A DNA stretch of 64,000 nucleotides from Psychrobacter aquaticus CMS 56 (GCF_000471625.1 NZ_AUSW01000035.1:332838-396837), one strand, 5' to 3'; positions 11,801-18,834 are shown, numbered from the stretch's first letter. Program-made: numbers and translations. The notes: generated by a model from the sequence alone, not told the origin.

Positions 11801-12830
11801 ACATCAACTGGCGCGCCACTTCTGGGTGGTCTAATAAGCCACGCTGATATAGCCGAATCAGTCCTGTCTGAATGGTATCAGGATAGCGGCTGTCCAAAGC
11901 CATAAAATCCGCTTTTGGGCTGGCGTCTGGTAGTAAATACTCAAGTGCTGCTAAGGCTTGGCGGCGAATGGGTAGCATAGAGTGCGACAACGCACCCTGC
12001 AAAATCGGTAAAACACGGCGTTGTCTGTCCACGTCACCAATGGCAATTTTTAGATAGCCTTGTAGCGCTGCACTAATGACATCTTCATTAGTGCGACTAA
12101 GGGCATACTCTAAATAGGCTGGCAAGGTGTGCAAGCTACTGGTATCAGCGGTAGCCGCTGCTAACCCATCAAATGCTGCAAGGCGGACACTGCTGCTGCG
12201 TGCTGAACCGAGTTGTTCCTCAAGTATCGGTAAACGCGCCGCAAGTTCTGTACCTGCCAGCCATTGCACCAGCTGTAATGCACGGCTGGCGCTCAAGCCA
12301 TTGCTGCGATCTGCCAGAATGCGTTCAATCAGCTTGAGGGTCTGATGATCGACTTGTGATTCAAGCAGTGCGATACCGTCTAAAAATGCCGCTTCACTAT
12401 TATTGCTGCTGTCGGTTAGTAGCTGCTGAATGCGATGATAACCGTCTTTAATGACATGGGCGACCGTCAGCAGCTTACCGTTTTGCTCTTCATCAATGGG
12501 TAAAAAACGCAAACTTTGATCCGTACCAACGGCAAGTAGCGCAGGTTTTTCTGCATAGCTTGTATATGCCAGTCGCTGCGTTTTACCAATGTCTTCCTTG
12601 CAAGTGCTTGGTTGACCTTTCTCAAATGCCCATGACTTAATACTGCCATCATCTGCACTACTAAATAGGCGTGTATCTGAAACACAAAGCGCGGTGATCA
12701 TTTGACCATGATGGCTGGACTTGGCTCTATCTATCGCCTGTAGCTCCCCTTGTACATGGGTGCGATAAAGATGCTTGTCTGTACCTGACCGAAAAAAAAT
12801 AATGACTGATAGGCTCAAAACATAAGGCAT
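5841..12830 (-). CDS. Giant HEAT/ARM-repeat protein, main part (frameshifted from the upstream WD40 ORF)
   Basis: The open frame encodes 2329 aa. Except for a WD40-like first stretch (ALCVSDTRLFSSADDGSIKSW), it is a helical-repeat solenoid of HEAT/ARM type, with units such as SFRAAYALACLQDKRAFGTLIRFM and VRQVAMSALGKLV recurring to the end. Such solenoids are protein scaffolds. This fits the ARM component of type XIII-like retrons. The nominal N-terminus (MPYVLSLSVIIFF) is probably not real: removing one T from the T8 run (12792-12799, A8 on the plus strand) joins the upstream WD40 ORF to this frame and completes a WD repeat (HYFFRSGTDKHLYRTHVQGEL). The gene is therefore either inactivated, expressed by slippage at the homopolymer, or miscalled in the assembly. 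The 3' end overlaps the WHSWIM gene. Confidence 0.82.
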   Translation of the reverse strand: MPYVLSLSVIIFFRSGTDKHLYRTHVQGELQAIDRAKSSHHGQMITALCVSDTRLFSSADDGSIKSWAFEKGQPSTCKEDIGKTQRLAYTSYAEKPALLAVGTDQSLRFLPIDEEQNGKLLTVAHVIKDGYHRIQQLLTDSSNNSEAAFLDGIALLESQVDHQTLKLIERILADRSNGLSASRALQLVQWLAGTELAARLPILEEQLGSARSSSVRLAAFDGLAAATADTSSLHTLPAYLEYALSRTNEDVISAALQGYLKIAIGDVDRQRRVLPILQGALSHSMLPIRRQALAALEYLLPDASPKADFMALDSRYPDTIQTGLIRLYQRGLLDHPEVARQLMLLQGHHQTDVRQTAFYTALLAQPELITALKHQANAQNDTQLLRTLTDFDDFRLLRGTVFDNLKIDKRTTDHYELLNTKIGTRLEHQNNSQNTDNNNVTENAPNSQAVSLALSTQDFVTQTEQTPAKKVKEVSKNTPNAAVLTRPILSNSCLDPLLQNLSNRHDDISFRAAYALACLQDKRAFGTLIRFMHHDNDAFVRTGVAAALGHLQIADGQAILPTLLDDADAGVRQVAMSALGKLVNDDLSWVAFGFASTHQDIHERALAILLTQVLNNKKKSVDSPSMSAILEQALNNPFTSIRLEVVKVLLNRALERASKTAIISMIEKLQHSLFEDVHQVALEEWQRLLLQNPSKTGENPDDVDINQSVLTLLLADTFANIRKQAFDTALKNSKRLGFTNLLLTALASPHLDTKRLALNHLQAKASKQQLRALMPALMALLADNSIDLRQQALEVALTLTDSGVLSNHSSDDAANDNNISLVDYEALLNAGLNSPYPDIQLTVAKLLASQASSYPEPIKAQYETKAYEVFTQYLNKDMPISTGKSKNNDDYQQWHQHITEALTGLAALSDPKNHNALDWYARYLHHSDADFKGLAPKLMYITTAQDAELLATWQKDERPLVRQSASLALAVWGDGRGQHFFNNTASNGARTSDSHNDSLRHLVEPMSPIQWLQARSGLGITQAQQLHVLFDNQSYAPAAGLLLIFDALAAPLTRPKRLIEALSFADNDTAVVYAHILARFGLPMMSNWQYLSEHLTLKIGNILSAHPTVLTMLSETSGVNACNTIDARASIFSTVDINSLQQLAYLTQHEQPLIRAHAVQVLCNLSNLLTLRPYDQEAQVLTALQTWQRSINALLQRHHCPKHIDDLNQISASNTATDYDYQTLAFGAWLGVIRESEDNHSSTEQAIRGLMWLTTQPVVSNTVSASISDDDYQPAVMEATDWSDSVSRVLLPLLHRHHIETRELVWDCLSQLPIPASRLAEHAMSAPYRDMVKRGLHCLIGSLETESTVIDNKDDASNQQLSNLLTTNHELLAEETYQLLKERLGHLPASLMALKTESLPLLRQLVSEWRQVTTRTSNKAALAANASEQILSEQALRQDKLTFLLQARHCHDWQTRYQTFMQLIDFDEVLFADTRFSDTLLIDDLFVFLVDSTSKHEQGQVLSLITQALQSYQRIRAAQIENFDKNAIEQVAQTTYSQLLALLDNSSIRLSNADVYRCIAALRDTNLAAPLRQRLQQLFEHPESDAPQERQQLFDVLVMISGYDQPIDDYLSEHKDLRWLQRQHPRDLEALLSLFTLLLRYADYAHAAQLFRSLAWMPAVSMPDDAEDRNDIAGRIDNVLALSYDQLPDKYVQNLIKAVSYRVKKRENNASILKSILKKALSHKEAQVPFLAAEGLAHCGNSEGLSTLMASIDYHADGSVRRRSVLAIGEMMRVKPADMPAQSPLSQTTETTAALYKAYDKLIKLAEENEHYLQDVACEALGHIAHGGHFEYSAQIFALLKSQLSDPELQPYNPAITHWLNGLRWLNTAAAWAEIRRYIQRQLSEQLPFAPQQHAISLLAHHDSEASKALLIDILSQHTNHEAILEAAYTAAQNLWGDRTDHIYPYDWAAIQNIHEDFAASLATLSLKRIVKHSSIDTLAPFITQYSHQLPTQTCITLQNALLAKPEMSPSQLGSLIDSSDAQIQHLGLRYLTQYPSQYFDTQMQAACKRYLTAAQHKWQSLLDSVTAQSAMMSHTAWLNDVQQVMNTITTLLWLICRYTAPSDSVFEWLASQLSSPVISSVTTLATAVNQYWQQALLGLLARQENDDHLLIELMPILTTIANAQIVQLAADNRALLSTLLERLSLQGDQSVKLNETKTLPTDTPQTNLNQQLLVWIKAKDAAALYHCAQGNNVDTSIQVGAIEALGQLHDPKIGTWLESLINTIASADHHTDVELKKLAYKVLRRWQRGMERAQQKRPQAPNIEVLKAAHTKRTAKQQNQVEGHHYDQ

Positions 12831-13599
12831 TGACGCGGCCTTGGTGTAGTGGCTTACTGCTACTTTGTATCAACTGAGCGTTGGTATTCGTATTATCATC
12901 GCTATTTATCCATTGATAACTGCTGACGATACCCAGATCATCTCCTACCACCAACCATTTACCATCGCTTGAGGTAGCAAGGGCGGTGGCGCGCTGTGGC
13001 TGATTGTCAGAATAAGGCTGTACAATAATTCTTGCACCTGTCGCTCCTACTTGCGCTGACGATTGTGAAGAGGCGTTACCAAAAAACGGACAAATGACAA
13101 TATGGTGAGGATATAGCACGATGACAGCTTGATGCAGCGTGCTCATAGCAATGGCTTGTGGGGATTTATCTGCTGGCAAATATGCAGACGCTGCGTCTTT
13201 GGTATTATTTGCCGTATCAGTAATAACTGTGAGTAACGAATCAGTACTGATTTGATTGATAACCTCTGCCTGCCAGTCAGTCTCATATAAATGACCGTTA
13301 CAGCCGAGCATGATGATACTGTCATTGGCAGTAGTAATAATGGCATCCATCGCACAAGGTAAAGCTGTTGTTGATAAGCTTACTTGTGCACCCATATTAT
13401 CGAGTCGATACAAGGTTGCATTGTTAGTAGCCATATTATTACCGTCAGTGCCTAATGACTGGTGGGTGATAAATAAACTGCGACCTTGCGTGCTTGGTAA
13501 CGCTGATGACTTTGTGTTTTTTGATACGTGCTCAGTATCAGGCTGTCTGCTGACCAAGCCTATGATATGACCCCAATAGGGCAATGTGGTTGTGTTCAT
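12727..13599 (-). CDS. WD40-like beta-propeller portion, front end of the HEAT/ARM protein (frameshifted)
   Basis: This 290-aa ORF has weak WD40/beta-propeller repeats: MDAIITTANDSIIMLGCNGHLYETDW, ATALATSSDGKWLVVGDDLGIVSSYQW (split here for clarity: ATALATSSDGKW then LVVGDDLG) and GRVNALCFEPISHYFF. The last repeat stops being sensible exactly at the T8 run at 12792-12799; the tail after it (VRYRQASLSHPCTRG) looks like out-of-frame translation. In the next frame the repeat continues properly, so the original product was probably one protein of about 2600 aa, with a WD40 propeller at the front and a HEAT/ARM solenoid behind. The ORF begins 32 bp after the BRCT gene ends. Alternatives are a genuine separate WD40 protein or programmed transcriptional slippage. 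Confidence 0.7.
   Translation of the reverse strand: MNTTTLPYWGHIIGLVSRQPDTEHVSKNTKSSALPSTQGRSLFITHQSLGTDGNNMATNNATLYRLDNMGAQVSLSTTALPCAMDAIITTANDSIIMLGCNGHLYETDWQAEVINQISTDSLLTVITDTANNTKDAASAYLPADKSPQAIAMSTLHQAVIVLYPHHIVICPFFGNASSQSSAQVGATGARIIVQPYSDNQPQRATALATSSDGKWLVVGDDLGIVSSYQWINSDDNTNTNAQLIQSSSKPLHQGRVNALCFEPISHYFFSVRYRQASLSHPCTRGATGDR
12792..12799. other. A8/T8 homopolymer at the WD40-HEAT frameshift
   Basis: Eight consecutive A residues on the plus strand (T on the coding strand) sit where WD40 homology changes frame. Removing one base fuses the two ORFs. Tracts of this length are prone to replication errors, transcriptional slippage and sequencing miscalls. Confidence 0.75.
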
Positions 13600-13631
13600 G
13601 ATCTGATCTCAGTTGAAATGGCGGCTATAGG

Positions 13632-16600
13632 CTACAAATGCATGGACAGATTGGGGTAGCGGTGCAATAAGCGCGTGACCGCGACCAAACATGCATGACG
13701 CTCCATCTTGCCTGCTGAATGGGTAAAGGTGAATAAGGAAGGCATTATCAGTGCAGCAAAATGCTCATCGGCCAATCCCACATCACGGAACGTCTCAATC
13801 AAGGCCAATTTTGCTTGGCTGGCAGGTATGGGTTTGGGCGAGACAGTTTGCTTTTGGTCTGTCGCCACGTGTGTTTTATCAGTGCGCTGTGAGTAACGGC
13901 TTGATTCATGCTTTTGCGTGCTTACGCGATTGTCGCCTTGTGAGTTGCTCAGTCGTCCTGGTGGCAACTCAAACAGTCCACGTTTTAGGAGCATTAATAA
14001 CTGATTTAAATCGGCAGGGGGATTGGTGGACCAATCACTTGGCTGGGCGTGGCTTGTGTTTTTTGTGTCAACGTCATCAGCTTGAGATTTATAGTATTGA
14101 TCGGCTGGCTGCCAATGTGGTGAGACATGGCGCGTCTTATAATGTTGCCAAAGCATGGTCACCGCTGCATAGCGTACTTCACGATCAGTGCTTTGACTGA
14201 GTATATAAAGCGCCTGTGGGTTCTGAAATTGGCGATGACGCTGTAATAATGTCATGCCCAGTTGTCGCGCCCGTCGTTTTTTGCTGCCAATGAATGTGTT
14301 GAGCATGGTCTCGTTTAATTTTTCTGCAGACACATGATAAGCGCGATTGCTAACAGATGGGGCTGCCAATAGTGCTCGCTGTAATAACTGCGTGACCTCT
14401 GTATAAGGAGACTCTGCCATAATCAGCCACAACGTCGGAGTCGGGGACCATCTTGCCAGTTCATACTCTGTCAATAAAAGTCCAAAGTTGCGTAGCGCTT
14501 GCTGACTGCTTTGTAATAAAGGAATGACGCGTTCCGCACTAAAAAAAGAAGCAGGAATAATGGCATCCGGATCGACAGGTCTGTCCGTCAATGCCATGCA
14601 AATCTGTTCATGGTGATGGCTCAAATAATGGATAGCAAGCTCACTGATGGGAGCAGTAGGGTCATCAACCGCCATTGCCCACAATACTTCAGAACCTGCC
14701 ATGGTGTCGTCTTCGGATACTGCGCGCGATTGTCCGGTCAGCATCTGCAAAAACGCGGTTTCGGAGATAATCTTGAGTGTTGCTCCTGCGGTGATCAACT
14801 CTTCGGCCTTGAGTTGCTTGCTGCCTTTTCGACCTGCACCATACAGAGGCGAGCCTTCATCGCCAATCACTAGATAGTCCAGTTTATTATTAACGGCACT
14901 ACTGATAGCGCCATTGGCGGCTTTGACCAGTTTTTCAGCGTCGCCACGGCTCATGCTTTGCATTTTCCCAGTGAACAAATAGCGTTGACCAGCCAAATCA
15001 ACCTCAGTATCAGCGACAGCGATGTGTACTTCTTGGTTTATGTTTTCTTCTGAGAGTGTGTTCTGATTAACTAAAAAATCAGCAGGTAGAAAGCCTTTAT
15101 TGATACGCTCAATCGCAAATTCGCGGTAGGCTGTCTGCTCGCTGCGTGCAAGTGTCATTAGCCAATCAAATGTCAATTGCGTTGGCGCAAACCTTCGCAC
15201 ATCAGCGAGCCAGCCACGTACGGTATCTGCCAAATAGTCATCAAAGGCTAAGTTTTTTTGCCATTGTTTGACCGTATCTGAGTTCAAATGATGATTTATG
15301 TCATCATGACCATGGCTATAATTGGTGAGATAAGGAGAGGTTTTGAGCTGCACCACCTCACTACTGCTATGCCAATCAGGTTCATAGGCGAGGGTATGCC
15401 AATAACTCATGTCCATCTTGGCTGCTGATAAAATATCTTCATTAATCCAATCAATGATTGTCTCTTGCGCCAGTGGATGCAGCAATAAATATTGCCAAAT
15501 TGTGCTATCGATATGGCTTAAATCAAGGCGTTTGAGTTCTTGCAGCAAAAACTCCATGCACAGCAACGCACTGTCATTATTATCAGAGGTGTCCAGCTGT
15601 ACTGCTAAACGAATAAAATAGTCACTGCCAAGCTCATGCGCGCTATATAACTCAGGCATTCTGCGTACGGCAAAGCGTGTGCTGTAGCGCTGATTGCTGG
15701 TCAGTCGCGCAAAAAACCATTCAGCAGTCAGATCACGACGTGTGAAGTGTTTACTAAGTTGCTCGGCCGCAATACGATGGTGATAAATCGTATCTAGTAG
15801 TTGCCCCCAACCTGATACCCCGACATCAGTGACAGGATTGCGACTTAAAATAACATTGATTGCAAAGCCACGAACCGGCTCGCAATCTGAGATTGCCAGT
15901 AGCATCAGCTCAGATAATGGCAGTGCTTGGGCATAGCTTTTAGCATAATCGATGGCATACTGATAGGCGGCAGGATATTTTGAATGTAATAACTTGAGCA
16001 CCACTTCATGTAATCCAAGTGTCATAAATTTAGATTTCTCAAAATTCGGGGATTGCTCAATCAGCCATACAATCGTCTCATCGCGTGCCTGACTGTGTGC
16101 ATAGCCTGCAGATAGGTATTGAATGGTTTGGCAGCTGACATCACGCAGCTGAATCTTAAAATCATGCTTTAAGCTGTCAGTCGCAAACTGCCGTATGGCT
16201 TCATTTTTAGCCGTGGCCAGCAGTCTGATAAGTGGTGCAGTATCACGTTGCCACGCTTCTTTAAAAGCGCGGCCCTTGCTATCAAATAATTTGCGTGGTG
16301 TATGGCTATGAAAGCGATTGACACCATAATCAATCGAATTATGAAAACAAATATGATTGAGCACCCAGCTATTAAGCTGCGGCGGCTGGCCGACTGTCAT
16401 GGCTTCATCATAGCTGGCAAGTACAGAGACGGCTGCGTCGATATAGCCAGTAGGCATCTGTTGCCCAAGTTTACGCAGATAGCGCCATGATCTGAGGCTC
16501 ATATAGGTTTTGGTGGCAAGACTGACAGGGTCTCGTGCGCTTTTGTCAAAACGATGCAAATCAATTTTGGCAGCAATAGACGCAAAAACCTCATAATCTT

Positions 16601-17012
16601 GCTCATATTCTGCCACTTTATAAATATACTTTAACCCTTTCCAAACGCCATAACTTAAGAGCAGCTCGTTAATCGCTTGCTTTAAAATAGCCCGTGAATA
16701 AGCACTTTTTTCTTCCCAAAGCGCGATTAAGATCAAGTAGATTTTGTAGCGATCAGGAAGGGAGTATGTGCCTTCATCTGCCTCTAAAGTTGCAATCATA
16801 GCCACGCGCTCTGCAAACTGTACCTCAGGGTGCTGCTCACGGAACGAATAACTCATTACCTTATTTAAAAATCGCTCAAATGTCAGCTCGTCACCTGGTA
16901 TCGGCGACTCAGGTAACGGATCGGGCTGCTGAGCTAATAAACAAAGCTTTTCGACCAAGCTTGGGTCTTGTACCTGCCAAGCATGCTGGATTTTTTTGAA
17001 TGAAAGGCTCAT
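13632..17012 (-). CDS. Large helical-repeat protein with internal BRCT domain, first gene of the retron operon
   Basis: This 1126-aa protein is mostly alpha-helical. A BRCT domain lies at about residues 671-760, recognisable by AGQRYLFTGKM, the NNKLDYLVIGD strand and a terminal ISETAFLQML helix; this is the form seen in DNA ligase and RFC1. BRCT domains bind DNA ends, phosphopeptides or poly-ADP-ribose. The remainder resembles irregular HEAT-like helices. After the BRCT domain comes a Ser/Lys-rich linker (about 1020-1060), then a short helical end. It is the promoter-proximal gene, with the ncRNA divergent upstream and the WD40 ORF 32 bp downstream. I do not remember this protein as a defined part of type XIII retrons, so it may be an additional partner. 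Its function is unknown. Confidence 0.78.
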   Translation of the reverse strand: MSLSFKKIQHAWQVQDPSLVEKLCLLAQQPDPLPESPIPGDELTFERFLNKVMSYSFREQHPEVQFAERVAMIATLEADEGTYSLPDRYKIYLILIALWEEKSAYSRAILKQAINELLLSYGVWKGLKYIYKVAEYEQDYEVFASIAAKIDLHRFDKSARDPVSLATKTYMSLRSWRYLRKLGQQMPTGYIDAAVSVLASYDEAMTVGQPPQLNSWVLNHICFHNSIDYGVNRFHSHTPRKLFDSKGRAFKEAWQRDTAPLIRLLATAKNEAIRQFATDSLKHDFKIQLRDVSCQTIQYLSAGYAHSQARDETIVWLIEQSPNFEKSKFMTLGLHEVVLKLLHSKYPAAYQYAIDYAKSYAQALPLSELMLLAISDCEPVRGFAINVILSRNPVTDVGVSGWGQLLDTIYHHRIAAEQLSKHFTRRDLTAEWFFARLTSNQRYSTRFAVRRMPELYSAHELGSDYFIRLAVQLDTSDNNDSALLCMEFLLQELKRLDLSHIDSTIWQYLLLHPLAQETIIDWINEDILSAAKMDMSYWHTLAYEPDWHSSSEVVQLKTSPYLTNYSHGHDDINHHLNSDTVKQWQKNLAFDDYLADTVRGWLADVRRFAPTQLTFDWLMTLARSEQTAYREFAIERINKGFLPADFLVNQNTLSEENINQEVHIAVADTEVDLAGQRYLFTGKMQSMSRGDAEKLVKAANGAISSAVNNKLDYLVIGDEGSPLYGAGRKGSKQLKAEELITAGATLKIISETAFLQMLTGQSRAVSEDDTMAGSEVLWAMAVDDPTAPISELAIHYLSHHHEQICMALTDRPVDPDAIIPASFFSAERVIPLLQSSQQALRNFGLLLTEYELARWSPTPTLWLIMAESPYTEVTQLLQRALLAAPSVSNRAYHVSAEKLNETMLNTFIGSKKRRARQLGMTLLQRHRQFQNPQALYILSQSTDREVRYAAVTMLWQHYKTRHVSPHWQPADQYYKSQADDVDTKNTSHAQPSDWSTNPPADLNQLLMLLKRGLFELPPGRLSNSQGDNRVSTQKHESSRYSQRTDKTHVATDQKQTVSPKPIPASQAKLALIETFRDVGLADEHFAALIMPSLFTFTHSAGKMERHACLVAVTRLLHRYPNLSMHL

Positions 17013-17063
17013 AGAGGTTTGCCTTAATAATAATGGTGTCAGCGAATGTTATTTTGTAAGCAT

Positions 17064-17092
17064 ATAAAAGCCTATTTGAGAATAAATATCAA
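17064..17092 (-). promoter_or_regulatory. Candidate promoter of the retron protein operon
   Basis: On the minus strand TTGATA (17092-17087) and TTTTAT (17069-17064) are separated by 17 bp, about 50 bp before the BRCT gene start. The match to sigma-70 consensus is moderate (5/6 and 4/6). Another TTGACA lies slightly upstream without a good partner. Confidence 0.45.
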
Positions 17093-17121
17093 GAACTTTT
17101 GTCAATCAAAAAATAGAAACA

Positions 17122-17176
17122 CGACACTGAATGACGCTCAAGCAAACAAACATAATTGTGCGACACTATATGACGC
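17122..17176. repeat. Direct repeat in the divergent retron control region
   Basis: Two 16-bp copies, CGACACTGAATGACGC (17122-17137) and CGACACTATATGACGC (17161-17176), differ at two central positions and start 39 bp apart. They lie between the divergent promoters of the ncRNA and the protein operon, as expected for a shared regulator's binding sites; no regulator is identified. Confidence 0.6.
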
Positions 17177-17214
17177 ATGCGTATCAAAAACTGTAATTAT
17201 TAAACAAAGATTGA

Positions 17215-17244
17215 TTGACAGCCTAATTGAGATTCAGGCAAAAT
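17215..17244 (+). promoter_or_regulatory. Promoter of the retron ncRNA
   Basis: A perfect -35 (TTGACA, 17215-17220) and a -10 CAAAAT (17239-17244) are separated by 18 bp. The expected transcription start, about 17250-17252, coincides with the first base of the a1 repeat, which supports both the strand and the 5' end of the ncRNA. Confidence 0.65.
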
Positions 17245-17250
17245 AGGGAC

Positions 17251-17494
17251 GTTGTGAGATTTAGCGTTTCGCCATTCTTGGTGAAGGACGATGCTGCGTC
17301 GTCCACGAGTCAAGCCATTACATTTTACCCAAGGAAGACTGTTTCAGTCCTGCTAATACCTAGATAACACCTCTAGTGTCATTAGCTCGCTGGCGCAACC
17401 ACGCAATCGTGGTTGAGCTAATGCACTAGAGGTGTTATCTAGGTGCAGTCCAGTGAGTCTTCCATGTACCAGGTTATGAGGTAGATTACACAAC
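17251..17494 (+). ncRNA. Retron msr-msd ncRNA
   Basis: All parts of a retron template RNA are present in order. The a1 repeat GTTGTGAGATTTA (17251-17263) pairs with a2 TAGATTACACAAC (17482-17494), with one mismatch and two G-U pairs. The conserved TTAGC follows a1 directly, making G17264 the likely priming guanosine for the 2'-5' branch. Two msr hairpins follow (17268-17285; 17286-17304). The msd has a base stem GGAAGAC/GTCTTCC (17333-17339 with 17457-17463) and a long hairpin: 21 bp perfect (17358-17378 with 17424-17444), a small bulge, 8 bp (17381-17388 with 17415-17422), then a tip hairpin AACCACG-CAAT-CGTGGTT. Reading the opposite strand gives no TTAGC after the repeat. It is divergent from the operon encoding the RT, an unusual layout. 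Confidence 0.88.
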
Positions 17495-17537
17495 ACCGAA
17501 TGAGACATCGTAATGATGGCATTCAAGACGTTAAACC

Positions 17538-17574
17538 AAACCCAAATCAGTATATGTACTGACTTGGGTTTTTT
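17538..17574 (+). terminator. Intrinsic terminator of the retron ncRNA
   Basis: A stem of 14-15 bp (AAACCCAAATCAGTA with TACTGACTTGGGTTT, one G-U) with loop TATG is followed by a run of six T on the plus strand. It lies about 45 bp after a2, ends the plus-strand ncRNA unit and separates it from the Fic gene. Confidence 0.85.
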
Positions 17575-17773
17575 ATTGCCTCTGTTATGGTAAATTTACT
17601 GAAAAAATAGGCGATAAAATGCGTAAAAATAAGATTTAGTTAGTTAAAGGGCCTGGGCTTATTATAAGGTAGTCTATAAGTGGATTCTGAGCACCCATTG
17701 CTGAGTAATTCATGTTATTAGCTATTAGCAGCAATTGATAAATATGATTTATGTATGAGTAGAGGTCACATAA

Positions 17774-18766
17774 ATGAAAGCGACTGAAAATAGTGAGAAC
17801 TCAAAAATTGAGATATACGAGAGTGCGGATGGGAAAGCACAAGTAGACGTACGTTTTGAACAAGAGACGGTTTGGCTGTCGCAAGCACAAATGACCGAAT
17901 TGTTTGGTCGTGATCAGTCCGTTATCTCACGTCATATTGCCAACGCTATGAGCGATGAAGAAGTATTTGAAAAAAGCAATATGCAAAAAATGCATATTGC
18001 AAATGCTGATCGACCCGTGACTTTTTATGACTTGGATGTGGTTATTTCGGTAGGTTACCGTATTAAATCGCCGCAAGGTGTACAGTTTAGACGGTGGGCA
18101 ACCCAGCGCTTACGTGAATACTTGGTGCAAGGATATACGCTTAACCAACAGCGCTTTGATAAAAACTCTGCCGAATTACAGCAAGCGTTAAACTTAATCA
18201 AAAAAACTGCCCAAAGTCCTGAGCTGAACACGGATGAAGGACGCGGCTTAATTGAAATAATCAGTCGCTATACACAGACATTTTTATGGTTGCAACGCTA
18301 TGATGAAGGTCTGTTAGATGATCCAGCAGGACAGGAGGGCGGCGTATTACCCAGTCCGACTGAAGCGATGACAGCGCTCAATGATTTAAAATTGCAATTA
18401 ATAGACAGAGGCGAGGCGACGGCGCTATTTGCCAAGCCTCGTGGCGATGGCTTGAGTAGTGTGCTTGGTAATTTAGAGCAAACGGTGTTTGGCGAGCCTG
18501 CTTATCCAACGATTGAGAGTAAAGCGGCGCATTTATTGTATTTTATGGTGAAAAATCATCCTTTCGTTGATGGCAATAAGCGCAGTGGTGCTTTTTTGTT
18601 TGTAGATTTTTTACATCGTAATAATCGACTGTTTAATGAGCAAGGTGAAATGGTTATTAATAATACGGGGCTTGCCGCATTAACGTTGCTGGTCGCTGAG
18701 TCTGACCCGAATCAAAAAGAGACGTTAATTAAATTGATTATGAACATGTTGTCGCTGGAGGTTTGA
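17774..18766 (+). CDS. RhuM-Fic fusion protein (Doc-like Fic domain)
   Basis: This 330-aa protein has an N-terminal RhuM-type region (VWLSQAQMTELFGRDQSVISRHI, about 33-55, and GYRIKSPQGVQFRRWATQRLREYL) with helix-turn-helix-like character. A C-terminal Fic/Doc domain carries HPFVDGNKRSG at 262-272, the Fic catalytic loop that transfers AMP, phosphate or another phosphate-linked group to target proteins. AGAGG lies just upstream of the ATG. Fic proteins act as toxins or regulators. This one has no obvious separate antitoxin next to it. It starts about 200 bp after the retron ncRNA terminator, so a functional link is possible but unproven. A perfect 10-bp inverted repeat lies inside the coding region at 17976-18000. 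Confidence 0.88.
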   Translation: MKATENSENSKIEIYESADGKAQVDVRFEQETVWLSQAQMTELFGRDQSVISRHIANAMSDEEVFEKSNMQKMHIANADRPVTFYDLDVVISVGYRIKSPQGVQFRRWATQRLREYLVQGYTLNQQRFDKNSAELQQALNLIKKTAQSPELNTDEGRGLIEIISRYTQTFLWLQRYDEGLLDDPAGQEGGVLPSPTEAMTALNDLKLQLIDRGEATALFAKPRGDGLSSVLGNLEQTVFGEPAYPTIESKAAHLLYFMVKNHPFVDGNKRSGAFLFVDFLHRNNRLFNEQGEMVINNTGLAALTLLVAESDPNQKETLIKLIMNMLSLEV

Positions 18767-18834
18767 TAGGCAATATTTAACCTTAGTAATAATAAAAGAC
18801 GTATATTGAAAACTAAAAATAGAGGAAATCCAAC

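Noticed and set aside
13751..14200. Plus-strand ORF of 149 codons inside the BRCT gene
   Set aside because: It is antisense to a well-supported coding region and contains no recognisable domain.
17046..17246. Plus-strand ORF of 66 codons between the retron operon and ncRNA
   Set aside because: It overlaps the divergent promoters and the direct repeats, lacks a ribosome-binding site and has no protein-like pattern.
17339..17463. Long inverted repeat considered as a MITE or insertion-sequence remnant
   Set aside because: There is no target-site duplication, and the surrounding a1/a2, TTAGC and msr hairpins explain it as retron msd.
17251..17494. Reading the retron ncRNA on the minus strand, co-directional with the operon
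   Set aside because: On that strand no TTAGC follows the first repeat and no terminator follows the second in the right direction, while the plus strand has promoter, priming site, msr and terminator in order.
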